A DNA stretch of 64,000 nt, taken from the NCBI GenBank assembly GCA_013399305.1, contig VXAI01000020.1, positions 7,324,607 to 7,388,606 on the forward strand, read 5' to 3'. The notes under the pieces are model-generated. The model was not told where the DNA came from and ran no database searches. It saw nothing but the letters and a program-made list of their open reading frames with translations. This DNA is from Rostratula benghalensis. Taxonomy: Eukaryota > Chordata > Aves > Charadriiformes > Rostratulidae. Shown here in pieces: positions 50,852 through 63,825 of the stretch. Position numbers and translations under genes: made by a program. How positions within the stretch are numbered: the first letter of the stretch is position 1; the number at the start of each line of letters is the position of its first letter.

Positions 50852-52385
50852 AGTTCAAGACCATCTGAGGAACCTAAAGATGCTTAAGCCCATGGGACCT
50901 GGTGAAATCCTTCCTTGGGTCCTGAGAGTGCTGGTGGATTAAGTTGCTAACCTGCTTTCCATTATATTTGAGAAGGTGTGGCAATCTGGTGAAGTTCCCA
51001 CTGACTGGAAATGGGGAAACATAACCCCCATCTTCAAAAAGGAATACCCAGGGAACTACAGGCCAGCCAGTCTCACCTTTGTGTGGGCAAGATCATGCTG
51101 CAGATCCTCCTGAAATCTCTGCTAAGGCACGTGGAAAATAAGAATGTGATTGTGGTCAGCCAACATGTCTTCAGCAAGGTCAAATCATGCCTGACAAATC
51201 TTTTACAATATTGTCATAGCATTGGTAGACAAGGGCAGAGCAACAACTGTCATCTACCTGGACTTATACAAAGCATTCAACATTGTCTTACATGACATCC
51301 TGGTCTCAAAATTGGCTAGTCACAGATTTGATGGATGGACTACTCAGTGGACAAGGAACTGGTTGGATGGTTGTACTGAAAGTGTTGCGGTCAACAGCTC
51401 AATGTCCAAGGGACAGCTGGTGATGAGTGGTAGTCCTCAGGGGTTGGCACTAGGACTATTGCTGTTTAACATCCTTGTTGGAGACATGGACAATGGGATA
51501 GAATGCACCCTCAGCAAGTCTGCTGATGACAGCAAGCCCTATGGCATGGTTGACATGCTGGAGGGAAGGGGTGCCACCCAGAGGGACTTGGACAGGCTTG
51601 AGAGATGGGCCCATGCAAATGTCATGAAGTTCAACCAAGCCAAGTGCAGGATCCAGGACCTGGGACATTGTAATCCCAGGAACAAAAAGAGATTAGGTGG
51701 AGAATCAAGGGCTGGAGAGCAGCCCTTGGGAGTGCTCATGGATGAGAAGCTCAACATGAGCTGTCAGCGTGCACTGGCAGCACAGACAGCTAATTGCATC
51801 TTGGGCTATATCAAAAGTGTGGCCAGCAGGCACGGGAGGTGATTCTCTTGCTCTACTCTGCACTCGTGAGACCACACCTGAAGTACTGTGTCCAGCTTTG
51901 GAGTCCTCAACAGGGGAAGGACATGGACCTGTTTGAACAGGTCCAGTGGAAGGCCATGAGGATGATCACAGGGCTGGAGCATATCTCCAGAGGCAGAGAG
52001 AGTTGGGGTTCAGCCTAGAGAAGAGAAGGCTCTGGGGAGATCTTATAGCAGCCTTCCAGTACCTGAAAGGGGCCTACGGGAGAGCTAGAGAGGGACTCTA
52101 TCAGGGAGTATAGCAATAGAACAAAGGGTCATGTTTTTAAAGTGAAAGAAGGGACATTTAGATTAGATATCAGGAAGCAATTCTTAACTGAGAGGGTTTT
52201 AAGACACAGGAACAGGTTGCCCAGGAAAATTGTGGATGCCCCATCCCTGGAAGTGTTCAAAACCAGGCTGGATGGGGCTTTGAGCAACCTGCTCTAGGGG
52301 AAGGTGTCCCTGCCCATGGCAGGGCTGTTGGAACTCAATGATCTTTAAGGTCCTTCCCAACTCAAATCATTCTATGATACTATGA
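50852..52385 (+). mobile_element. CR1 LINE, about 1.53 kb, longest in the window
   Basis: The element starts in ORF2 (TTCAAGACCATCTGAGGAAC, CCCATGGGACCTGGTGAAAT) and runs through reverse transcriptase, the ORF2 C-terminus and the 3' UTR to ATTCTATGATACTATGA. It is 5'-truncated, as most CR1 copies are. ORF2 is spread over at least three frames: 51011-51295 (contains [16 protein letters not shown] and KSCLTNLLQ), 51222-51842 (RT core) and 51794-52018 ([19 protein letters not shown]). Indels therefore inactivate it. It could have been mobilised only before these changes. No target-site duplication was looked for exhaustively. Confidence 0.95.
51222..51842 (+). pseudogene. CR1 ORF2 reverse-transcriptase core, degraded
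   Basis: This 206-codon open stretch is the longest ORF in the window. Residues 12-20 read YLDLYKAFN, RT motif A with the catalytic Asp at 14. Residues 69-75 read SGSPQGL (motif B region, usually G-V-P-Q-G). Residues 99-104 read KSADDS, the catalytic motif C, with both Asp kept but Ser replacing the usual Phe before ADD. Residues 118-125 (TQRDLDRL) and 132-136 (NVMKF) belong to the conserved segment after the RT. The start Met is incidental: the upstream CR1 coding sequence is in another frame. It lacks the endonuclease domain, and the frame is lost after residue 206. It is a fossil of a transposon gene, not a host gene. Confidence 0.9.
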
Positions 52386-53261
52386 AGCTAACATTTTCCT
52401 TTTGCAAAGGCAACAGGTTAGTGGAAACCACATACCCATTTAGCATGGATAGTTATGAGCAGTAGATCATTAAAGCAGGAGTAGCCAGTAGATTGCTATT
52501 GTCTGTCCATAACCTCTGAAGAAACACAATCCAGATGATTTCTAAGGGCTGTTCACAGAGCTAGTGTATAAAGCTAAACAGCTGGACAGTGATCCTTGAT
52601 TCTATATAGAAACTTGGCAAGTCCAAGAAAGCCAGTTTATTAAAAGTGTCAGCAAGCACTGGGGAAAAACACAAAGACACACATGGAACTAGGGCTGGTA
52701 AGAGGCATGAAGACCTTAATTTACTTCCTTACATCTTTTTTACTACTGAAAATGAAGTCAAGGTTGTGATGGTTCTTTGGACTCTGACACAAAAATTGCC
52801 TCATTGATGACAAAAAAATCAGCACACATTAAAAACATAAAAAAGAGATAGAGATAAATAAAAATAGAGGTTTCTCTGTGGGCTTTTTTCCTATGAAATT
52901 AAATTCCAGCAAAAAAAATAATGACACAGAATCGATTCTGGCTCTTTTTCTTATTATTTTTAAATGATGAAGGAACCACCCCCAAATTCAGTATAGGATA
53001 CTACGGAGAAATATAGTAAAGAAAAGAAAATCTCAAGGGATTGGTGCTTTTGAAAAGAGCAAGATCGCATTGGATGTTTTGGAATAAAAAGCAGAACACT
53101 AAGACTTTCTTCTGCTGTGTGCAGGAGCTCTGTCATGCAGCAACAGCCCCAGGCAAAGAACTACAGGTAACTCATATGTAGATGTAGAAGAGCATTGCTC
53201 TGTTAAGTACTTTTCTCTGCAGTATATCCCCCTCGTCCATAAGCAAGACCTCCCAATCGTG

Positions 53262-53275
53262 CTGCCATCTGGTGG
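53262..53275 (-). promoter_or_regulatory. CTCF-like motif (candidate)
   Basis: Read on the minus strand the site is CCACCAGATGGCAG, which satisfies the CTCF core CC-D-S-Y-AG-R-D-GGC-R-S at every position. It lies in a repeat-free stretch 43 kb downstream of SNTG1. Binding cannot be shown from sequence. Confidence 0.4.
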
Positions 53276-54510
53276 CTCATATTTAATGAGGTGGCCTTGG
53301 CTTAAACTTCATTTTCTTAGAGTGGCTTTTATTCAAAGGCAAAGCATTCCAAGCAAACTGTTTCAGGCAAGGAATTCAGGCGGTAGTTGCTAGTCAAAGG
53401 ATGCTTTTGCAAGAAACAGCTGACTGATTTTTCTGATGGTTCATTTTTGGCATCTATACAGAGGTCATGCTGTGATATCGTTCCTTTAATTTTATGAACG
53501 TGTAATCGAAAGCAAAGGCTGAATGAAAACGCTGAAGAAGAAATTTAACACTATTGAGATAACTGTTGGTAACACTACTCTACTAATTGATTCTAAGTTG
53601 CCTGGAGTAAGAAGGAAAGTGAGGGTAATAAGGTTTAAGCAAACCATGGATAAAACAATATTTAAATTAAGCTATAAGACGACAAAATGAGAACAGGGAC
53701 ATAAACCCAAAAAGAATGTGTCACCAATGTTCTTCTGTAATCAGGTATACCTTGAATCTGAAAGGTGACCAAGTACAGTATATTTTGTGCTGTGGGTATA
53801 CATCAACCTGGTCTCTATAAAAAGGTTTTGCAACTATTACGGCAGCCAGTGGATGACTGAACATGAACATTATGATTAAAAAAAGGGAATCTTTTACTGA
53901 GTTTATTACTCCAGTGATATTCATACAAATTTGTCTAAATAGTTTTAGTAACTACATAATGTATGGATTAAAAAATATTTAGCTATGTCTTTGCAATTGA
54001 AAGAGAATCAATAACTTTTAAGCCTCATTAGTTTGATTTTTCAGAAGACCTCATTATTCTGATAGGCACTTAAACTGAGCTTGATTTAAGTCTGAGTGGA
54101 ATCAATATGCTACAAACTGTTAGAGGAAAAGAACATTCTCTAAATCAGGCTATACCTGATTTATCCTGAACAAGAAAAGGTGCAAAAGAAAATACTGATG
54201 TGATGTGAAACTTTCCTTTGGGAACAGGTTAGGATTATTTTTACATTTACATTTTACAAGTGCATGCTGCCAAAGCAGTTTGCTCACACAAGCTCTAATG
54301 CTTTTACTGTTACTATAAAATCAACACCAATCACTCATTTTGCTAGAGCAGTTGAGAAACAGAACTCTTAACTTTATGGGGACAGTTTAATGCAAAAGTG
54401 AAAGAAGCTGTCACTCCTGCATCATTTATGAAAGTAAGCTTTAGCAAAGTAGCCTATAAGTACCAGACATTGTTCCAGTCTGAGATTTTAAAAAATCATT
54501 ACATGGCAAG

Positions 54511-54526
54511 TTTTTTTTTTTTTTTT
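54511..54526. repeat. T homopolymer (16)
   Basis: An uninterrupted run of 16 T. Confidence 0.95.
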
Positions 54527-57500
54527 CATTTGTATTTTCTCATAAAACTGTGAACATCATTATGCATCCCACTACCAAACACATGTATTGAGCAGAAGAT
54601 AATTTTTTGTGTGAAGCCAGGGCAAACTAATGCACAAGGCTTTCTTTCTACCTTGTTATATTGTTTTGACTACTATGCAACTTTTGTTTATATTACACTA
54701 ACCTCACATGTCTTTCTAATATATTTCATGTTGACACAGAATGGCATTCTGTACAAATTGCAGTTTCAGTTGACCAGATGCAAAATGTTTGTCAATAAAG
54801 TAAATCTATAGCTACTGAAATAATACAGCTCCAACTGCATGCAAAATGGCATACTTTCCCTGTTGTTTTGAAAGACAAACATTTCAAGCTATGAACATTT
54901 ACAAAAAGTTGTGAAGGATCAGAAAAGTTGTAATGGAATGTTTTGTAAACATTATCATTTTAGGCATAAATATATATTTCCTTTCCCTCTTATAGAAACA
55001 TTGGTATACTAAACTGCAGATAACACTAACAAAGAGGTAACTAGGTCAGCAGCAATACCTGTCCAGTCACAACAATGGAACCTAATAAAAAAATATACAG
55101 ATACCCCTGTTAACGCTAGAGCATAAATTAAACTTTTTGAACAATTTCTTTTATTTCAAAGTGGTTAATGTCAGACCTTAAACTTGAATTTTTAATTTAC
55201 TCTGAATTTAGATCTATATTCTAAGTGAGTGCATATTCTGACACATTAGTGCCTATCACAAAGATTTATCTTTGATTTTCAATTGCTTTTAAAACATCTG
55301 TTTATCCGTTCCTCCTTCCACAAAGGTCACTGGCTTTCTCCTTCCCTTCCCTGTAGCTCTTACTCTTTTAAATTTACTGAAGCAATTACAAATATAAATA
55401 GTGAAAGTGTCAGAGATAATTTCTTCAGTAAGAACTGGTTGTGTAGAGCAAGCCACCCTTGCAAGTAGGGTTTTTTGCTATTAACTGTGGTTAAGTCCTA
55501 GTAGGAAAGGAAATAATCTATAGGAGGTCAGTGACTGTGTTTCTGAAACATACAAACTGACATTTCATATTACATGTTGTGATCCAGTGCATTAAGGTAT
55601 TTGATTAAACAATGTAGAGTAACTGGGTAAGACCTTTATGTGCCACTGGGAGCAAATAATATTTTCTTTGATATTGCAGTAGAAAATATTGTGCCCATGG
55701 CCGCTTTTCTCATATTCTCTTGTCAGCTCAGAATATAGCTCTTGCTCCAATTCTTTTCTGAGTAGGAGTTGCCCTAATGTAATTTGTCTAAAGCACCACC
55801 TTGATTTTCCAAGATGTCAGACCTTGTGGAAAACTCTGCACATCTAAGTACCAAATATTACCATTTCCAGTGGCTCAGCAGTGTTTGCACATCGTGTCTT
55901 CTAAAGTTATCTGCAGTCAGTGTAAAAAGTTCTCAGGACTAGGGACACTGAAGCAGTCACCATTGTCCATGTCTCATACTCTCCCATATAGAAGGAATGA
56001 GTGTAATTATAAAAGTGTTATTTAAGAGTTTGTACCATGCATAGAGCTTTAGGCTGGGAACACATCATTAACAGAATACTTTTCTTACAAATGCTTTATT
56101 TCTGCAGGTACTGAAGCAGCTTGCCCAGAAGGCATATAGTAAATATCATCAAAACAGTTGTGTAGCTCATGAGGATAGAAGAAATGAATATTACAGCCCA
56201 GAGGCTGAAAAACGGGGACAAGGCCTGGCAAGAAGGCTGTTCATTATGTGACTGGCTGTTGGCTCCCTCCAGTCTTGGGCCATCTGTTCTTTCTCCATCC
56301 TCTTGTGATCCCTACATCTCCTACTGTCTTCAACTGCAATTGATTATGGACTACTTGATAGCAATGCAGCTTTAAAAAGATTGTGCAATACTGATGCCAG
56401 AATCTGAGATCCATTAAAAGCACATTGCAGTAGTGGTATTCCTCTAAAGGAGAGGAAAAAAAAATAAAATTCAGATGGTGGTCTGCATGACTTCCAGTTC
56501 TATGCAGAAACACTCTATGTTTCTATTTCTTATATGCCCATTGAAAAGACAGCAGATCTATGAGTAATTCAGAGAGTCAGCCTCTGGTATTCAACTGCTC
56601 ATCATTTCAGATAAACCATGGAATAGAACAGCAAGGCAGTTAGAAAGCCATCAAAAATTTCCAGCATCTTCCTTTTTGTCATTGCTTTCATTAAATGAAG
56701 AAAATGTTGCCTTTATGATGAAGAATTCTATTTACTGCTCCCAAGGACAGAAATTTGTTGGAAAGGTTTTGGGTTTCATTTTTTTAGGCTTTATTCAGAC
56801 TGATGAAAGTCAAAAAAACCCTGGAAAAATAAAAAGCCCTAATGCATTCAATTCATGCTTCTTCTAAAATTTCTGCAGGTAAAATTAAGGTACTGCTCTT
56901 CTGATTCTGTTTTAGGCTTATAGCTAGAAAATAGAAGACAAGTACCTTTGAAAAGGTCTGAATAGTTTTTTTAAATTTATGTGTTTACTATTTTTATGGT
57001 AATGAAGGCTTTCTGTGCATTTCTTTCACAAACATGCATTCTAAGACAGAATTTGTTTGAGATCAGTTACTGATTATTAAAATATATCGCCCCTTAAAGT
57101 CTTGTCTCCCTTGTAATCTTTAGGCACTTCAGACGATCAGTGTGATCTTCTTAACCCTTCTCCTTACAGGCCTTTATAAAGAACTGCTAAACTGTGATGG
57201 AGCTGATTTTCAGCCTGTGTTGAAAATGAGAGGGAGTACTATACACAAGATGTTTCTGATTGGGGTCATCGCTATAATTATTTTATCAACATAATTAAGC
57301 CTCAATCAGTTTCAGCTACTAAGTACTGTAGTAAACACTGCATTACAAATAACTACTGAAAGCAATTTAGATAATGCTTCTTGCTAAATTCTACTTCCAC
57401 TGTCAACTGCTCCAATAAAAAGATATTTTCCTGAGAGGCCTTGCTTTGACAACTATTTTACTCTCTCAAATACAGTCAAATCTAACCCTACCTATGGCTA

Positions 57501-60500
57501 GTTGAGCTTCTAGAAAGCTTGTTAGATGGTTATTGTTTGTGTTTACACTAAAAGTCAGTAAGAAGGAAAGCATACTTAGAGGACAAAAATGAAAATAATT
57601 AACCTCTCCAGCCCACATTTTTTCAAGTGTTTGTTTCAAAGCCTGCCACTCAAACATCTCTTTTGAAAACTTCTCTCATATGCCTGCATGAAGCTGATCA
57701 GAAGGTTGAAATTCAGCCTTCAAGAATGTCTCACAGCAGGAAAAATTTAGCATTTGATATTTTCCTCTGTTCCATGCTGTGAGGAAAGTGTTTCATTTTA
57801 CAAAGTAAAAAGGTATTTTAAATAGTGAAAGTCTGAATTTAATGTCAGAAAAAAACCCCACAAAACAAAACACTAAATAAAACAAATCCAAACCCTTTGA
57901 AACATAGACAGGGTTCATTTCTTTTAATTATTCCCCTCCCCTCCTCATATGTTTTTATATTATTTTCACTATATGAATAATCATACCATAGCAGATTGCA
58001 TAAATGGATAGAAGTTATTTGATGTATCTGTAACAAAATATCGCTTTTCCACCTTCAAGGTCATATAGTCAAAACTTGATAGGAATATATAAATTTAGTA
58101 TACATCAGTATCTAAATAAGGGTGGAAGATCATTGATAAGTATCAGCATAACATGAACTTTTTTCTTTTTAGTTATATTTTATATTCTTCCTGTCAAACT
58201 TGAAACAAAGGTGTTCTGTTCACTTTTTACAGAAATTAGTTCATGATTTCATTTCATGCAATGTGCCCCTAATAGGGGAGGCGGGGAGTCTGTTCTGCTC
58301 CAGCGATAATGCCATGACTTAGTGAGCTAATGTTTTCTTTCAAAACTTGTCCTTCATTTTACTGGAAAAACCAGGCATTTTATAAACCTTTATGCTTCTG
58401 TACAACCTGAAAGCAAAATGTATGTCCTTCTACATGAGTTAGTCAATATGATGACATATTCCAATACTTAAATGATTAAATTGAATGTGGTTGCAGACAG
58501 ATCAAAGCCAATAAATATGTCAAGACAGCATTCCTAATGCTACAGATACTGTTCACAGCTGGGATTGAGTATATATCTGGATTCAAGCATCTCATTTTCT
58601 TTTTGTACCTTTGACTTTTCTTCTATGTGAGAGCCAAAGACATGTGTTTCAGAAAGTCAAAGGCATATTTGTGACCAAAAATGAAAAATATTTTCTGTTG
58701 CAAAATATTAAGCTGCTCAGTCATAGCAAATGTGATTTTTTTTGCCACTTGCAAGAAACAAAGTTTTTAAATTACTAGAACTCTTCAGAATGGAAGATTA
58801 GCAGAAGTGTTTGAAAGGAGTCCCTTTGTTGTGGAGAGTAAGGCAGAAATTCACAGAAGTGTAATCTGCTTCTTTATAATTTTGCTTTGCTGTATTTGAG
58901 TAATTAGAACACTCCTCCCTTTCTTCTCCCAGATTGTTATATCAAGGGAATGTGATATTAATTGAAAATTCTTCTTTCCCCTCAGGTATCCAAATGGTTA
59001 CAGAGCAGGATTAATCCTTCCTGATAATTTTATTGCTAATAAAAAATTACAGATTTTATTTATTGCTCAGTTTAATAATTAATTTTTCCCATCTGCTATT
59101 TAACAGCACTTTACTACACTGAGATGGGAATCACAAATATTAAAGGCTGGTGGATTTGTTCCAATTTTTGTCAGAGTAAAATTGATCTTGTGCACAAACA
59201 CTGTCCCATTTTTGCTGGAAATATTATTGCTCTATGTAAACAATAGAAAGTAGGACACATGTTCCAGGTTCATAAAAAAATCCAGTAATGCTGAAAAATC
59301 AACCCAAATGGAGTTCAGTACGGAAATAGCTCACCCTACAATTTTTTTCTCATGAACTTAAAGTAGATGTCTACTTTATCAGTTCATACTCTGAATAACC
59401 TTTTCCTTAGAGCTAATTGTAAAGAAGAACATCTCTATTGAAAGATGAAAATTAGGTCAGTTGAACCAAGAACTATCTACTCTAGGGAAAATGTACATAT
59501 GCAGCTTTTTGGAGGGATAAAGACTATATGGAGGTAAGCCTGTATCTACACATATCTAGAGGTATACAGACACATCCATACATATATGCATATGCACAAA
59601 TACAAAAAGTATATTTATTTCCATGAAGATACAAAGTTTTATTTTTCTCTTTGTACATACGCAGTAGCTTGTAAACAATGGGAAAAAAATATTTCAGTTA
59701 ATAACAGATGTTCCTTTAGAATTTTATGTTATTTTCAAATTCAAAACTGAATCTGACTTTAGCAAAAGGCAAACTGAGTAACACAGTATGCCAGCTCTCT
59801 CACTATTCACACAGTGTAAACGTATGTAAAAGATGTTGGTAACACTACCATTAAAAAAATACACAAAAATGAAGAAAAGTTATATTCTTTCTTACTTTTA
59901 CTCAAGAGTAGAAAATTCATTCATTTTGGATGAATAGTTTGTAGTAAACAACATCTGTATAAAGAATTTGTATTAATAACTAATTTACTCAAAATCAAAG
60001 GCCAAAGAAAATTAATTTACTACTGACTCAGGTCTAGATCATCAGAAACAGCAGCACTAACACAGGTAGAACACCTTTTATGGTTGTCATTGCACATCAG
60101 AAACCTGAGAGTTTTCATACTCAATACTCATTCTTTTAGAAAGCATTATTGTGAGCAAGTATTATGTTGAACCAGTTGTTCTGTGGGAAGGATCAAATCC
60201 AAAAATACTCATTTAGGAAACATGCAACTTTGGGGTGCAGTGGTATTACTGAACAAGTTATTTGGGTTCTTTCCATTTCTTCAGAGCCAAAGTCAATTCT
60301 ATAAATGATGCCTGCATGTAAGTAAAATAAGGAAAACACTCCATCCTGGAGGAAACCAAAATAATCCTTTGAATTTGCCATGAAAAGAAATCAAATTTGA
60401 GAGAAAATAATGCAGAAAATTAAAGGCCATCTCTGTAACTACTTGAATTTTGAGCCTTATGGCAACTATATAGCCAAAGCCCATTACTTTTTACCTCTAT

Positions 60501-61049
60501 TTGCAACAAGTTTAATAGTTAATAATACAAAAAAACAAAAGTAAAATATATAGGTATTTTTAACTAATTACCTATTAAGTCTTCATTTAACTAAAATTTT
60601 TTTCTTTCAGTCAGATGGTGGGTGACTTTATAATTCCCCAGTGTTCTCTTATTAGAATTTATCTGTGTTCTTTCATTAAGAGATTATGTCTGTGTCTTTA
60701 AAAAAAGGAAAAAACACCTGTGCTTGATTATTCAGCATTCATTTATTTTGCAAAATATCTTCTAGCTGATTAGATCAGTTGGAAAGTACAAAATGCAGGA
60801 AAAGATTTGAAAGAAAGCTTTCCATTCCATTGTATGTGCTCTACAAGTTTCCCATCTGTACATTCTAGCTCAGTAACAGACATGAAACAGTTTATATCTT
60901 TTTCAAGGCAGTACATCTGATCATTGTCACCTGCAACTAGAGGCTGATTTCAGGAATTTCATTGTGAATCTGTCTGTGTGGGTTATTTTGTAAAGCATAT
61001 GAATTCCACTAAGATTTGGAAGCGAAATCTCATTGGCTCAAATGCAGTA

Positions 61050-61355
61050 GGAAAAATAGCCTGACACGGCTCATTGGCATCAACCACATATCTAAGAAGC
61101 CTGTTCCAGTGTTTGACCATCCTTTTGGCAAAGAAATACTTCCTAAAGCCCAGTCTAAATCTCCCCAATGCAGTTTTGAACCATACCCACTCATCATGGA
61201 AGGGGAGACCAGTACGTCCTTCTCCACTTCCCCTCCTCAGGAAGCTGTAGAGAGCAATGAGGTCACCCCTCGGCCTCCTTTTCTCCAAATTAGACAAGCC
61301 CAAAGTCCGTAGCTCCTCCTTGTAGGAAAAGATGTTATGGAACCCTCCCAAGGAA
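61050..61355 (-). mobile_element. CR1 LINE, internal 3' region of an older subfamily
   Basis: The + strand reads AAGCCTGTTCCAGTGTTTGA, CAAAGAAATACTTCCTAAAG, GAGCAATGAGGTCACCCCTC and AGTCCGTAGCTCCTCCTTG. The minus-strand frame at 61351-60983 keeps [20 protein letters not shown], the end of CR1 ORF2 (normally [14 protein letters not shown]). The 3' terminal octamers are missing, and the left edge fades into unrecognised sequence. It differs from the copies at 41.6 and 50.9 kb, so it is probably another subfamily. Confidence 0.82.
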
Positions 61356-63825
61356 ACCCTAGTGCCAGAGTCATTGAAGCCCTATTAGCTAGAATTTATA
61401 AATTCAGAAGGTTTACTGGCAGCCTGCTTGAGAGGAGAAAGGTATAAATTATGGGTTTAAGAGTTCTGGTGAAAACTGCACAGAAAAGCAGCTCATTGGC
61501 ATTGGTCTAGAGCTCTAGTTGTCACTTCAAAAAAAGTCTTGTCAAGTCAAACTGAAAGAAAAACATTTTGCTCACAAACCACTCCTGACAGGTTCTTCTC
61601 AAAAAACAGCTGTGTTGTGCAGCAATTCCTGGTGATGCTGTGGTCCCCGTGTTAGCAACAGGATGGGAGAGAACTCCTATGATGGGTACAGTAGACAGTA
61701 ACAAAGTTACAGCTGGTGTGGTCTGTGTCTACAACACCTTCTACAGTGAAGCTCAGAATGGCTCCCAGAGACAATAAGGATATTTTCTCATGTGGTTATT
61801 TTAAAAAATAATCCCTTTATGCACATTAAAAACATTTCTTTTATTTTTTCCCCCCATTTGCTAAGGAACTTTATCTTGAAAGAAATTAAATCCTATGTTT
61901 GGATTAGTCACAAGAATTACATACATTTGATTAATTTGACTTTTTTAAATAGAAAAGAATTTGTGCTAGTGTTAGAGTGTTTATTTTTCCTGACTAGGAA
62001 AATCTGTTCATTTGACTAAGTATGATCTAAAAGGTTCAGAAGATGCTACAACATCGATCCTTCTCCATTAATGACCTCATTAGTACCTCTTGCAGTGATT
62101 ATTGCAAGGCTGCTGTGCAATGGGCTTTGCTGACCCCAGCTTGTGACTTCAGTTCAGAGATTATTTTTTTTAATAATTATTCTGACATTTCAATTATATA
62201 TTATATCTAGAAAGGCTAAAGTGAAATCTAGTAAAAATAGGCGACTCCTGTTTTTAAAAAACACTTACAAACGAGGTCACTAAATCAGATGCCTAGCAAT
62301 ACATCAATATTTCTGTGAAGATTCATTGGTCACGAGTATTTTAGTAGGAATTTATATAAATGTATGCATTTATATGAACTTGTCTATCTGCAGAGGCTGT
62401 AAGACTTCCTCTTTTCCATTAACAGTATGTAAGCCCTTTTTAGCTGATTTCAGTGCCGTGGGTAAGAAGTTTATGTGAACCAAGCAGTATCTCATGTGCA
62501 ACCTTTTTCCTACACAGCTCTCAGCACAGCTGCTTATATGACATTATGAAATGTCATAGGAGTCAATTGTTCTTTTTAAAAAATGATAATCAGGATGATT
62601 TCTAATCTCAGCTCCCCACATACATTCATCTATTTACATTACTTCCATCTGCTGTTATGGTCCATTTTCCATTCTAAGGCAATAATGGTGATATTTCCCA
62701 GTAACATTGCAAAAGCAGTAGTGAAGAGATGGCACTGGAGTTTAATTTGAGTTTCCTGCTGCTCATCTTGCATTCTTCACACAGGCAAAGCTCCCTCAAG
62801 TCAGGAGAAGTTTGAATGCCTGAAGAATGAAAATTAGACCTTTTGTCTGTGCACAGCAAGTGGAGCTTGACCACTGAGTGACAGCTCCAGCATCTGGATG
62901 TAATTCTTCATTAGCAGTTTCTGACTGTAGTTTTAAATCTGTAGCACAGATATTTTGTATGGGTTGCTCTTCTCCTGATTAAATAGCATGCCCTGGGACA
63001 CATTGGTCAGTTCAAGAATGAACAAAGAAGGGAAACAATCTTTTCATATGCTCCACACTTTTCATAATGAAAGTACTGGGGAATTATGCAGTGATTACTC
63101 CTAAGAACAGTTTCCTGTAAATACTTGAAACAAGTCAGTAATGCTGAATTAAGCTGTGGGTTTCTATGGAATCAGGTCTTCGAGGTAAAAAAAAAGAATC
63201 CAGACCTTCAAGAAGTTTATCCCATTCATATTAATAACAGTAATAAAAAATAATGTCTTGTACTTTCTCAGCTTTTGCATTACAATGAACCATTTGCATA
63301 ATTAAAAATTCTGATGTCTGGGAATGACTTAAATACCTAGTTTTCTAATATTTTACAAGTTAGCCTATAAGTTTCAGCACTTGGGTAAAGCAAAAAAATT
63401 AAAATAAGAAATGCAAAATTGTGACTGGATCATGAAATTGCAGTGCATTTATAAAAAAAACATAGTATCAAATTATCAATTTAGCTCTTATTAGGTAATA
63501 CCTATATGGAAATTAAGGAAAATAAGCAGGAAAGAATAAAAAAAGGAAAGAAAAAAGTAGGAAGAGGGCAATCTAATTCACATAGTCAAGTCCTGCAATG
63601 GAATGCAATCCTCAGCCTTATGAGCTGGTTTTACTGCTTTACCCTGGAAAATCCCTCTTTTTCACTACACCTGCTCTCATAACTAATATGCTGCTGTTAA
63701 AGCTCCTGGGATGGCTGGGAGGATTCCATGATTAGATCTACAGCCCGTTTCCAACCGAACGGTGTCTCCCTAGCTTTCAGTTCCCTAGAGAGGACCCTCA
63801 GGAAAACTCATCAGCAGTCCTTGTT
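61356..63825. other. Intergenic, no gene recognised
   Basis: Single-copy DNA. The last 120 bp (63,700-63,825) contains CCATGATTAGATCTACAGCC and GTTTCCAACC, weakly like a CR1 3' end, but not enough to call. Confidence 0.55.

Larger units (their letters stand above)
52386..61049. other. Intergenic, repeat-poor
   Basis: 8.7 kb without a recognised transposon or exon. It includes a CTCF-like site (53262-53275), a repeat-free block at 53.23-53.70 kb, and a run of 16 T (54511-54526). Short ORFs, up to 89 codons, show no family features. Confidence 0.6.

Noticed and set aside
51222..51842. 206-codon RT ORF as a novel host or retron-like reverse transcriptase gene
   Set aside because: Flanking sequence is collinear CR1 on both sides, with frameshifts and a CR1 3' tail. 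It is an ordinary dead LINE.
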